A stretch of 64,000 nucleotides of DNA, taken from positions 1-64,000 of the forward strand of contig CAWDPQ010000002.1 of NCBI GenBank assembly GCA_963804245.1, written 5' to 3'. How positions within the stretch are numbered: position 1 is the first letter of the stretch; each line of letters begins with the position of its first letter. The stretch is from CAWDPQ01 sp963804245. Its GTDB lineage: Bacteria; Acidobacteriota; Vicinamibacteria; Vicinamibacterales; 2-12-FULL-66-21. The translations under genes and the position numbers were made by a program. The notes under the pieces are model-generated. The model did no database searches and had not been told where the DNA came from. It saw only the letters and a list, made by a program, of their open reading frames with translations. Below, one piece after another: positions 1 to 7,259 of this stretch.

Positions 1-881
1 CATTTGTCGAAGCCGTAGTCGCGCACCAGCCACAGGACGAGCTCGCGGTAGGCGATGCGCGCCGCATCCTCCAGCGGACGGGTGCTGCCGATTGCCAGGA
101 TGACATCCTCGTTCTCCAGACGAGGCCATTCGATGTTCCACCCTTTGATCAGGTCGACGCGGATGGTCGTGACCGTCGCGTACTCGACGGCTACGCCGCA
201 CACTTCACCATCGCCCTGGCAGGCGTGGCCATCGCCGATGAACAGACGGCCTCCCGGCGACCGGACCGGCAGGTAGGTGATGCTGCCCGGTCCCATGTCC
301 GGCAGGTCCATGTTGCCGCCATGGTTGTCCGGCGTCAGCGAGTTGATCGAGTCGATCTCCGGCGAGCAGCTCAGCGTGCCGATGTGCGGCTTGTACGGCA
401 GCTTGACGCGGTCGCTCCAGTACACCCAGTTCTCATCCAGGTCGATCTTGCGCACGATCTCCGGCAGGGGATCGTTGAGCGTCGCTGTGTAGTAGGTGCC
501 GGTCAGCGCGCCGAACTCGGGAATCATGCAACAGGTACCGCGAGGGTTCTCGCCGCGCGGCACCATCGACTCGATGTGTACCGCTACGGCATCGCCCTTC
601 TCGGCCCCTTCGATCATGATCGGCCCGTTCTGCGGATTGAGAAACGGCATGCGCAGCGTCCGCGTGGGCAGATCCCGGTCGGTTCTGATGGCGCCCTCGA
701 ACGCATCACGCGTTTCGACCACGATGCGATCGCCGGGGCGGACGTGCAGCACCGGCTGCGAATATGGCCCCATGGTGTAGTGATAGACGCCTTGTTTGGC
801 CTCTGTCAGATGATGCGTCGCGCCGTCCGTGCGGCCGGCGACGCCGCGTGTCCTCATGATCGAGGCATCCGTCCAGGTCAT
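1..881 (-). CDS. Acetamidase/formamidase (3' end cut by window edge)
   Basis: Hydrolyses formamide, acetamide or related short amides to ammonia and the acid in the cytoplasm. The reading frame starts at ATG 881 behind GGAGAGGACG and stays open to base 1. Recognisable family stretches are a YHYTMGPYSQPVLHVRPGD N-terminal part, the GTLSCSPEIDS region, a PDNHGGNMD segment, a LFIGDGHACQGDGEV segment and a late RELVLWLVRDYGFDK region. About 293 residues are visible; the family is usually 300-420 aa, so only the C-terminus is missing. It is the last gene of the amide/urea-type ABC transport operon, 32 bases after the downstream ATPase, which supports import and cleavage of amides for nitrogen. Whether formamide or acetamide is preferred cannot be read from the sequence. 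Confidence 0.9.
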   Translation of the reverse strand, partial: MTWTDASIMRTRGVAGRTDGATHHLTEAKQGVYHYTMGPYSQPVLHVRPGDRIVVETRDAFEGAIRTDRDLPTRTLRMPFLNPQNGPIMIEGAEKGDAVAVHIESMVPRGENPRGTCCMIPEFGALTGTYYTATLNDPLPEIVRKIDLDENWVYWSDRVKLPYKPHIGTLSCSPEIDSINSLTPDNHGGNMDLPDMGPGSITYLPVRSPGGRLFIGDGHACQGDGEVCGVAVEYATVTTIRVDLIKGWNIEWPRLENEDVILAIGSTRPLEDAARIAYRELVLWLVRDYGFDK

Positions 882-913
882 CGTCCTCTCCTTCGAGATG
901 TCGTGGTCCTTCG

Positions 914-1627
914 TCACACCGCCAGGTACTTGCGTACTACCGAATCGCTCGCGAGGTGCTCCGGCGCCACCTCGTCGATCACCACACCCTTGTCCATGAC
1001 GTAACAGCGCCCGGCCAGGGACCGGATCATGTCGATGTTCTGCTCGACGAACAACACCGTGAGGCCGGTCTCTTCATTGAGCGCTTTCATGTCTGCGCCG
1101 ATCCGGTGCACCGTCGACGGCTGAATGCCTTCGGATGGCTCGTCCAGAAGGACCAGATCCGGATTGCCGACGAGTGCGCGCGCGATGGCCAGCTGCTGCT
1201 GCTCGCCGCCGCTCATCGTGCCGGCGCGTTGCCTAAGCCGTTCCCAGAGAATCGGAAAGGAGCGGCGCACCAGGTCGAACCGTTTCTCCCGCTTCCGCCG
1301 GTTGATCTGGGTGCCCATCACCAGGTTCTCCCAGACTGTCAGCCGCGGGAAGATCTCCCGCCCCTGCGGGATGTACCCAATGCCGCGCCGGGCGCGCGCA
1401 TAGGCCGGTTCCGACGTGATGTCCTCGCGCTGAAACAGGATAGTACCCGTCCTCGCCTCGAGCAGGCCGATCAGGGTTTTCATCAGCGTCGATTTTCCAA
1501 CGCCGTTGCGGCCGATTATGGCGACGATCTCTCCGCGGCTCACGGTGAACTCGACGCCCTGCAGGATCTGCGTCCCACCGTAGCCCGCCCTGAGGCCGTG
1601 CACTTCGAGCGTCGGTGCGGGCATCAC
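914..1627 (-). CDS. ABC transporter ATP-binding protein, LivF/UrtE type
   Basis: Second ATPase of a branched-chain amino acid/urea/amide-type importer, working on the cytoplasmic face. The 237-residue product has a Walker A (GRNGVGKST, about residues 39-47), the signature MSGGEQQQLAIARAL near 140, Walker B (LVLLDEP) just after it and an H-loop-like VEQN. The family-typical GYIPQGREIFPRLTV lies between them. The start overlaps the stop of the preceding ATPase (ATG GTG start region 1624-1627), as in a translationally coupled operon. With the adjacent acetamidase/formamidase the best reading is an UrtE/FmdF-like subunit; a LivF role for amino acids is the alternative. Confidence 0.9.
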   Translation of the reverse strand: MMPAPTLEVHGLRAGYGGTQILQGVEFTVSRGEIVAIIGRNGVGKSTLMKTLIGLLEARTGTILFQREDITSEPAYARARRGIGYIPQGREIFPRLTVWENLVMGTQINRRKREKRFDLVRRSFPILWERLRQRAGTMSGGEQQQLAIARALVGNPDLVLLDEPSEGIQPSTVHRIGADMKALNEETGLTVLFVEQNIDMIRSLAGRCYVMDKGVVIDEVAPEHLASDSVVRKYLAV

Positions 1628-2346
1628 GCTTTTCCCAGATAGATCTCGATCACCCGCTCATTCGTCACGATTTCGTCGAGCGGGCCTTCATCGAAGATCC
1701 TGCCGAAGTGGAGCACCGTGACGCGAGAGGCGATCTGGCGCACAAAGGCCATGTCGTGCTCGATGACGATCACCGTCATGCCGCCGGCGTTCAGGCGCTT
1801 GACCAGTTCGCCGGTCCTGATCGTCTCTTCGGGCGACAGGCCCGCTGTCGGTTCGTCGAGCAGAAGCAGTTTCGGTTGGCACGCGATCGCCATGCCGATT
1901 TCCAGCCATTGCTGCTGACCGTGCGACAGGGTGCCGGCGAGCTCGCGCCGCTGGCGGGAAAGATCGAGCAGCGCCAGCAGCCGGTCGATCGCCTCCTCGC
2001 GCCCGGATGGGCCGACTGTCCGCTGCAGCGCGATGCGCAGGTTCTGGTCGACGGGGAGCGCGTGAAAGATGCCCGGCACCTGAAACTTGATGCTCAGGCC
2101 CCGCTGTACTCTGGCGTGCGATTTCAGCGCCGTGATGTTCTCACCGTCGAACAGGATCGCGCCCTCCAAGGGTGCGTAGGTGCCGAGAATCAGTTTGAAC
2201 AACGTGCTCTTGCCGGCGCCGTTCGGTCCGATCACGCACCGAATCTCTCCGGCGGCGACCTTGAGATCCACGCCGTCGGCAGCAAACAGGCCACCGAACG
2301 ATTTCTTCAGGCCGCGGGTCTCGAGCAAGTACGCCCCTCCCGTCAC
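1624..2346 (-). CDS. ABC transporter ATP-binding protein, LivG/UrtD type
   Basis: First ATPase of the same importer, 240 residues. I place the start at GTG 2346, which overlaps the stop codon of the permease gene (GTGA); the frame is open far upstream but that extension overlaps the permease and looks non-native. Visible motifs are Walker A (GPNGAGKST, about 37-45), the RGLSIKFQVPGIF segment typical of UrtD/LivG, the signature LSHGQQQWLEIGMA, Walker B (KLLLLDEP) and VIEHDMAFV. Coupled by overlap to genes on both sides. Substrate specificity would come from the permeases and a periplasmic binding protein, which is not adjacent. Confidence 0.88.
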   Translation of the reverse strand: MTGGAYLLETRGLKKSFGGLFAADGVDLKVAAGEIRCVIGPNGAGKSTLFKLILGTYAPLEGAILFDGENITALKSHARVQRGLSIKFQVPGIFHALPVDQNLRIALQRTVGPSGREEAIDRLLALLDLSRQRRELAGTLSHGQQQWLEIGMAIACQPKLLLLDEPTAGLSPEETIRTGELVKRLNAGGMTVIVIEHDMAFVRQIASRVTVLHFGRIFDEGPLDEIVTNERVIEIYLGKA

Positions 2347-3410
2347 GATTCGCCTCGAGCTCTGGCGGCGCGGCGCCTGAATCGCACACCGAGCGACTTC
2401 ACGGCCGACACGACGAAGCCTTCCGGCGCCCACAGCACTACGGTGAGCAGAATGCCTCCCATCAGGATCAACGCGTACTGGCTCCCGTACACCGCGAGCA
2501 TTTGCGACACCCACAGCATCCCTATGGTTGACACGACGGTTGCGGTGAGGTCCTGCTTGCCGCCGGTCGCGACCCAGATAATTGGCAGCACGGCTGCAGT
2601 CAGTCCCATCGACGAGGGCGTGATGTAGGACCCCCACAACGTGTACAGCACCCCACTCATGGCGGCCAGCACGCTGGCGATGACGAACGCGACGAGCTGG
2701 TAGAGCCTCACGTCGTACCCCAGCATCTCCGCTCGGTCAGCATTCTCGCGAATGGCGACGAGCACGTTGCCGAAGCCCGAGTTGGTCAGGATGCGCAGGC
2801 CAAGGTACGTCAGCACCAGCAGCGCGAGCGCCAGCCAGAAAAACGGCGGGCCGTCGAAGAGGATCTCGCGTCCGCCAAAGCGCAGCGAGAGCGGAGGCAT
2901 ACCCGACATGCCATTGAACCCGTTCAGCCGTGCGCTGCCGATCGACCACTCAGGGCCCGCGGTTTGAGCCATGAAGGTCTCGAACACCAGCGTCACGGAC
3001 AAGGTGACGATGCCGAGGAACACATCGCGCACGCCACCATAGAACATGAAGTATCCAAGCACGGCCGCGAACAGCGCCGGCACTGCGAGTGCGATGGCGA
3101 ACGACACCCAGGTGAGCGCGGCGGACCCGCCGAAATTGATGCTCGCCACTCCGTAGCTGTACCCGGCCAGGCCGAAGAAGGCCGTCTGCCCGAAGCTGAG
3201 AACGCCGGTATAGCCCCACAGCAGAGACAAGCCGAGCGCCATGAACACCCACCCCAGGAGGAAGGAGGCGTTGGTCACGGCGAATCCACTTGCAAATTGC
3301 GGAAGTGCGGCTGCCGTGAGCACGACGACAGCAAACGCCGACCAGAACACCGGGCCGCGCCCCATGGTCTGCGGGCCTTCCAGGAGCGAGAGCGTACGGC
3401 GTACGGTCAT
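2343..3410 (-). CDS. Branched-chain/urea-type ABC permease, LivM/UrtC type
   Basis: Inner-membrane permease of the importer, 355 residues with about nine to ten hydrophobic segments. The family core SLLWGYTGVLSFGQTAFFGL lies at about residues 60-80, followed by the FLGIVTLSVTLVFE segment and a REN(A/D) cytoplasmic loop (AIRENADRAEMLGYD) that contacts the ATPases. The C-terminal ILLTVVLWAPEGFV is also typical. It overlaps the second permease gene by 4 bases at 3407-3410 and the LivG-type ATPase at 2343-2346, so the four subunits form one coupled operon. Confidence 0.9.
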   Translation of the reverse strand: MTVRRTLSLLEGPQTMGRGPVFWSAFAVVVLTAAALPQFASGFAVTNASFLLGWVFMALGLSLLWGYTGVLSFGQTAFFGLAGYSYGVASINFGGSAALTWVSFAIALAVPALFAAVLGYFMFYGGVRDVFLGIVTLSVTLVFETFMAQTAGPEWSIGSARLNGFNGMSGMPPLSLRFGGREILFDGPPFFWLALALLVLTYLGLRILTNSGFGNVLVAIRENADRAEMLGYDVRLYQLVAFVIASVLAAMSGVLYTLWGSYITPSSMGLTAAVLPIIWVATGGKQDLTATVVSTIGMLWVSQMLAVYGSQYALILMGGILLTVVLWAPEGFVVSAVKSLGVRFRRRAARARGES

Positions 3411-4285
3411 CCGCCGCGGCGAAGCAGCCAGCCGCTGATGCCGTTCGGCAGCACGCGGACGACGATGATGACGGCAACGAGCAACCCGATCTGCCCGATC
3501 AACTGTCCAGACGACGCGGTGAGCCCAGCCTGGATCAGTCCGAGGGCGGCCGCTGCCGGTGCGACGCCCACCAGCACGTCCGATCCGCCGACCACAACGG
3601 TCACGAAGGATTGAACGATGAACGCCTGTCCCATGGTCGGCACCGACGTCATCGTTGGCGCGTACAGCGCCCCGGTGAGCCCGGCCAGCCCGGCTCCTAA
3701 CGCAAACGTCAAGCTGTAAACCTGGCTGGTGTTGACGCCGAGTGCCCTTGCCATGTCCGGGTTCGCGATGGTTGCGCGCGCTCGGATGCCGAAGCGCGTG
3801 TGCATAAGTAGCAGGTAGACGCCGAGCAGCAAGAACAATGCGACCAGCGGCAGGAGCGCACGGTAGGTGGAGAAGGATAAAGCGCCGAGCTGAAAGCTGC
3901 CGAACGGCGTCTTGAGCCCCTCGAGAGACGGGCCGGCAAACATCAGCATGCCCTGGGTGGTAATCGTGCTCACCGCCCAGGTCGCGACAATGGAGTCGAA
4001 CAAGCGGTTGTACAACCGGCGGACGACCAGTCGTTCCAGGATGAATCCGGCGACGGCGGCGGCAAGCGTGCCCAGCACCATCGCGAGCGGCAGCGGCATC
4101 CCGGCGCGCGCCGACAGCACCGTCGTGTAAGCGCCGAACATGATGAGTTCACCGTGCGCGAGATTGATCACCCCCATCATGCCGAAGATCACCGCGAGGC
4201 CGAGGCCGGACAGCGCGAGGAAGGCAAATGCGTCGGCAAACTGGTAGAAGAAGCCGAACGCCTGATGCAGAGTGTCCGTCAGCAT
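3407..4285 (-). CDS. Branched-chain/urea-type ABC permease, LivH/UrtB type
   Basis: Second membrane permease, about 292 residues. The start chosen is ATG 4285 (MLTDTLHQAFGFFYQFADAF), because an in-frame upstream ATG at 4336 would overlap the preceding gene and adds only polar residues. The LivH/UrtB landmark IFGMMGVINLAHGELIMFGAY is present at about residues 30-50. The later ALGAGLAGLTGALYAP and VVVGGSDVLVG segments are typical. It lies 13 bases after a small membrane protein gene. The gene directly upstream is not the periplasmic binding protein usually found in urt/fmd operons, so that subunit must be encoded elsewhere. Confidence 0.88.
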   Translation of the reverse strand: MLTDTLHQAFGFFYQFADAFAFLALSGLGLAVIFGMMGVINLAHGELIMFGAYTTVLSARAGMPLPLAMVLGTLAAAVAGFILERLVVRRLYNRLFDSIVATWAVSTITTQGMLMFAGPSLEGLKTPFGSFQLGALSFSTYRALLPLVALFLLLGVYLLLMHTRFGIRARATIANPDMARALGVNTSQVYSLTFALGAGLAGLTGALYAPTMTSVPTMGQAFIVQSFVTVVVGGSDVLVGVAPAAAALGLIQAGLTASSGQLIGQIGLLVAVIIVVRVLPNGISGWLLRRGG

Positions 4286-4298
4286 GCAATCGCGAAGC

Positions 4299-4691
4299 TC
4301 AGTACACCAGTAGACCGAGCGCGACGAACCCACCACCGAGAACCAGCAGCAGGCAATCGATCAGCCAGACCTTCGGGTAGGCGACGATCTTCGCCATGAC
4401 GTTCCGGTGTCGGCGCCATCTCACGAGATTATGGAATGAGAGGCCACACAGCAATGTGAGGGAGCCAGTGACCAGCCAGCCCCACGGGCGATAGTGGAAG
4501 AGAGTCGCATACCAAGCGACCGACGTGACACACAGAATGATCGCCGGCGGCACCATCAACGCTGGCGGCAAGGATGTGGAGGCGTACTGGCGTTGTCGCT
4601 CCGCGTAGAATCGGTTGGGGATCGTAAGCGCCACGATCGCTTTGACCAACAGAGCTGTGGCGATGACGAAGCTCAGCGCCCGAAACCACAT
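4299..4691 (-). CDS. Small membrane protein of unknown function
   Basis: A 130-residue protein with four likely transmembrane segments: FVIATALLVKAIVALTI, PPAIILCVTSVAWYATLF, WLVTGSLTLLCGLSFH and WLIDCLLLVLGGGFVALGLL. Start at ATG 4691 is preceded by GGGAGT; the frame is open to 4853 but the extension is Arg/Ser-rich and unlikely. It is 13 bases upstream of the permease operon on the same strand, so it may be co-transcribed. I do not recognise a family, and nothing in the sequence links it to transport. Confidence 0.6.
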   Translation of the reverse strand: MWFRALSFVIATALLVKAIVALTIPNRFYAERQRQYASTSLPPALMVPPAIILCVTSVAWYATLFHYRPWGWLVTGSLTLLCGLSFHNLVRWRRHRNVMAKIVAYPKVWLIDCLLLVLGGGFVALGLLVY

Positions 4692-4785
4692 TGGAGTGAC
4701 TCCCTTGCGCGCAGCGTCGTGTGAACTCGGCAGACGCAGCGCCAGGGTGGAGGCTATCACCGCGAGGCTGAGGCGCGATCGGCGA

Positions 4786-5189
4786 TTATCTGGTGATTCG
4801 CACCCCCGTAGGCGGGCGAGGAGGCAGGCTGCCGCCGAGCGGGATCGCGCCATCCTGGTAGTAGCCCCAGGCCGATTGCAGCAGCTGGTAATAGGTGAAG
4901 ACCGGAATGATGTTGTTCGCGATCGAATCCTGAATGTAGAAGCGCGGGAAGTCGCCGTTCGTATTCCACGTCGCCCAGCCCGAACCGGTATTCACTCCTC
5001 CCGCCAGATACTGATAGCGGAACGCAAATGGTGCGGTCGCTTTCATGGCCGCGGCGCCGCCCGGGCCATCGGCCATCCCAGCTCGATCCGGTTGGGCCAT
5101 CCCGTGGGCAGCGCGCTCTGCGCCCGGAGCGGACGTAGAGCAGACACCAGGACGAGCGTCAGTGCCGCAGCGCACACGAATTTCGACAT
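4786..5189 (-). pseudogene. Remnant of a secreted, possibly glycoside-hydrolase-like protein (frameshifted, C-terminally truncated)
   Basis: ATG 5189 opens a clear signal peptide (MSKFVCAAALTLVLVSALRP, then RAQS) followed by LPTGWPNRIELG. A one-base loss near 5085-5095, in a GGG run, moves the frame into MADGPGGAAAMKATAPFAFR and then YLAGGVNTGSGWATWNTNGD and IIPVFTYYQLLQS. That aromatic, motif-rich stretch looks like the N-terminal part of a secreted beta/alpha-barrel hydrolase; this is resemblance from memory, not a tested match. After LLQSAWGYYQDGAIPLGG the sequence degenerates into a Pro/Arg tail and stops at 4786, so most of a catalytic domain would be missing. Confidence 0.5.
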
Positions 5190-5302
5190 GGAATTTTTCC
5201 AGAGGGAGCTGCAGGTGGGGGCGACTTCAGGGTACCCGTGGTGCTGCTTGGATTCAACCGGCGCGCGTTCGCGGGTGGATCACAGTTTCGAGTTCGAACC
5301 GA

Positions 5303-5533
5303 TCAGGCGCGGCGCGCTCCCTTTCGTGTGGCTGGATGCTTCAGGCGGCTGGGCGCGAGCGCCTTTGCTGCGTCGTGGGCATCAGCGGCTGCCTCGCACC
5401 AGTAGCAGTGCCCGCGACGGCTGGTGCGGCCGTGCAGCAACGGCTCGCTGGCAAAGCACTCGGTCCGCAGCAGTTTTTCGAGCTTGATCAACCGGGAATG
5501 GAGAGCGGCGCGGGAAGCTGGCTGAGCTGCCAA
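5303..5533 (-). CDS. Possible small hypothetical protein
   Basis: A 76-codon frame begins with TTG 5533 behind a strong AAGGAG seven bases upstream. The product is basic and contains LHSRLIKLEKLLRTE (helical) and a HCYWC motif. No family is recognised. The good ribosome site is the main argument for it; the skewed composition of its C-terminus and lack of neighbours on an operon argue against. It occupies the otherwise gene-free stretch 5190-5741. Confidence 0.25.
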   Translation of the reverse strand: MAAQPASRAALHSRLIKLEKLLRTECFASEPLLHGRTSRRGHCYWCEAAADAHDAAKALAPSRLKHPATRKGARRA

Positions 5534-5576
5534 TGGTCTGCTCCTTCAGGCGCCGCCTAGTGTAACTCCTAAGTCG

Positions 5577-5683
5577 CTTCCGCTTTAAGGGGAAGTCTTC
5601 CGGCTGAAGCCGGAAGCCACGGTCACTCCTAAACCGCTTCCGCCTTAAGGCGGAAGTCTTCCGGCTACCGCCGGAAGCCACGG
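5577..5683. repeat. Palindromic repeat cluster, CTTCCG(G/C)..(C/G)CGGAAG family
   Basis: Four hairpins lie in tandem: CTTCCGCTTTAAGGGGAAG (5577-5595), CTTCCGGCTGAAGCCGGAAG (5597-5616), a perfect 20-bp palindrome CTTCCGCCTTAAGGCGGAAG (5637-5656) and CTTCCGGCTACCGCCGGAAG (5658-5677). Two of them are followed by CCACGG. The two pairs form a direct repeat of about 60 bp. The same hairpin with CCACG recurs at 59423-59447, so this is a dispersed REP-like family. Confidence 0.85.
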
Positions 5684-5741
5684 TTTTAACCCGACCGGCC
5701 GACAGCGGTCTAAGTAACAAGCGCCTGCGGAGGTAATCACA

Positions 5742-6092
5742 ATGCGGCACATGTACACCGCGGTTGGCGTCCTCCTGTTCGTGTCACTTCTGGTGCCGGT
5801 ATCCGTGGATGCGGCCCAGCGCCAGCGCGGACAGATCCGCGATCGGCTGGAGGACATTCGCGATCGGCGGGAGGATCGTCGCGATCGGCGTGAAGACGTA
5901 CGCGATCGCCGCGAAGACCGGCGCGATCGCCTCGAGGACCGTCGCGATGCCAGGCACGATGGCGGTCTGCGCGATCGGTTGGAGGACGTTCGCGACCGCC
6001 GTGAAAATGGACGCGACCGTCTGGAAGATCGCCGCGACAGGCGGGAAGACGTGCGCGATCGTCGTGAAGATCGGCGGGACCGAAGGCGATGA
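5742..6092 (+). CDS. Exported protein made of RDRRED heptad repeats
   Basis: A 116-residue product with a good signal peptide (about residues 1-24, ending VSVDA-AQ) and a mature part that is almost entirely 7-residue units of the form (I/V/R)RDR(R/L)ED. About eleven full units and one partial are present, interrupted once by GG after RRDARHD. At DNA level this is a 21-bp minisatellite rich in GCGATCG. GGAGG sits eight bases before ATG 5742, supporting expression. Balanced Arg/Asp/Glu charge suggests a rigid charged helix in the envelope; no family or function is recognised. Confidence 0.75.
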   Translation: MRHMYTAVGVLLFVSLLVPVSVDAAQRQRGQIRDRLEDIRDRREDRRDRREDVRDRREDRRDRLEDRRDARHDGGLRDRLEDVRDRRENGRDRLEDRRDRREDVRDRREDRRDRRR

Positions 6093-6096
6093 TCGG

Positions 6097-6112
6097 AACT
6101 GGGGAACTGGGG
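6097..6112. repeat. AACTGGGG octamer, two units
   Basis: Two tandem AACTGGGG units directly downstream of the heptad-repeat gene. They flank the left side of the composite element 6113-6182; the six-unit array 6196-6243 flanks its right side. Confidence 0.85.
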
Positions 6113-6182
6113 AAAGCGCCTGCGGCCCGAGCGAGGCGCGAAGCGGCCGAGCGAGAGCGCTTGGGGGTGGGGCCCCAAGCGC
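6113..6182. repeat. Composite intergenic repeat element, short copy
   Basis: Begins AAAGCGCCTGCGGCCCGAGC and ends in the hairpin GCGCTTGGGG (6157-6166) - GTGGGG - CCCCAAGCGC (6173-6182). The same blocks, inverted and enlarged by insertions, occur at 54562-54775. Shared order of blocks shows that the two loci are copies of one element. Confidence 0.8.
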
Positions 6183-6195
6183 ATTGAGAAAAGAC

Positions 6196-6243
6196 AACTG
6201 GGGAACTGGGGAACTGGGGAACTGGGGAACTGGGGAACTGGGG
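6196..6243. repeat. AACTGGGG tandem array, six units
   Basis: Six perfect 8-bp AACTGGGG units end 18 bases before the GTG start of the metallo-hydrolase gene. Four-base G runs separated by AACT satisfy the usual G-quadruplex pattern on the plus strand. The array lies in the promoter/leader region of that gene. Confidence 0.9.
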
Positions 6244-6261
6244 AACGGCTAGACTAACGTA

Positions 6262-7242
6262 GTGAGCCAAGAACCGCCGACCGGCAAAGTGAGCGATCAC
6301 TTTGACGGCCGGCGATTTTTCAATCCGACGGGCCCCGAGCCGCAGCCATTTTCAGCCGTGCCCCGGATGATGCGGGAGCCACGCACTCCCTGGCCGGCGC
6401 ACGTCGAGCAGCCGGCGCGACAACCACCGGCACTGGACGGTGCCCGCGCTGTCGTCACGTTCATCTCTCACTCGACCTTCCTGATTCAAACGGCGGCGGC
6501 CAACATCCTGACCGACCCCATGTATTCTCAGCGTGCCGGTCCGTTCAATCGGTTCGGCCCGCGGCGCGTGCGTCAACCGGCCGTGCGCTTCGACGACCTC
6601 CCGCCCATCTCGACGGTGTTACTCAGCCACAATCATTACGACCATTGCGATCTGCGCACGCTCGCCATGCTCGCGAAGCGTTTCGATCCACTCGTGGTGA
6701 CGCCTCTGGGAAATGCCGCCCTCGTGCGTTCAACGGGAATCCGCCGTGTCGAGGAAATCGATTGGTGGCAGCAGGCGAAGACCTCGGCGCTGGCAGTCAC
6801 GCTGACTCCTGCGCACCACTTCTCGGCACGCACTCCCTGGGATCGCAACCGCGCGCTGTGGGGTGGATTCATGCTGTCGACCGCCGGCGCGCGGATATTT
6901 TTTGCCGGCGACACGGCGTACGGTCCCTTCTTCCGCGACATCCGGCAGCGCCTCGGTCCGATCGATCTGGCCCTTCTCCCAATCGGCGCCTACGAGCCGC
7001 GCTGGTTCATGCAGTCCGTTCACATGAACCCGGCGGAAGCGGTGCAGGCGCACCTGGACCTGGACCCGTCGGAGAGTGTCGGCATGCACTTCGGGACATT
7101 CCAGCTGACGATCGAGGGCATCGACGAGCCGCTGCGCGCGCTCGACGACGCACGCCGCGCAAGAGACGTCCCGGCATCGCGCTTTCGGACGATTGAGTTC
7201 GGGGAGTCGATTCGCCTTGGTCAGTACGCCGTGCCGAGATGA
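6262..7242 (+). CDS. Metallo-beta-lactamase-fold hydrolase, NAPE-PLD/UlaG-like
   Basis: A 326-residue cytoplasmic hydrolase with the HNHYDHCD zinc motif (about residues 121-128), a downstream FFAGDTAYG (metal-binding Asp) and a final GMHFGTF histidine. The N-terminal HSTFLIQTAAANILTDPMYS and the AHHFSART loop match the N-acyl-phosphatidylethanolamine phospholipase D-like branch. Start is GTG 6262, just after the octamer array; no classical ribosome site is seen, though the G-rich array precedes it. The substrate in bacteria of this branch is generally unknown. Confidence 0.88.
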   Translation: MSQEPPTGKVSDHFDGRRFFNPTGPEPQPFSAVPRMMREPRTPWPAHVEQPARQPPALDGARAVVTFISHSTFLIQTAAANILTDPMYSQRAGPFNRFGPRRVRQPAVRFDDLPPISTVLLSHNHYDHCDLRTLAMLAKRFDPLVVTPLGNAALVRSTGIRRVEEIDWWQQAKTSALAVTLTPAHHFSARTPWDRNRALWGGFMLSTAGARIFFAGDTAYGPFFRDIRQRLGPIDLALLPIGAYEPRWFMQSVHMNPAEAVQAHLDLDPSESVGMHFGTFQLTIEGIDEPLRALDDARRARDVPASRFRTIEFGESIRLGQYAVPR

Positions 7243-7259
7243 GGAGGGATGTAGTTCTC

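Noticed and set aside
5742..6092. The 21-bp repeat tract as a CRISPR array
   Set aside because: Units are contiguous without unique spacers and are translated in frame behind a signal peptide.
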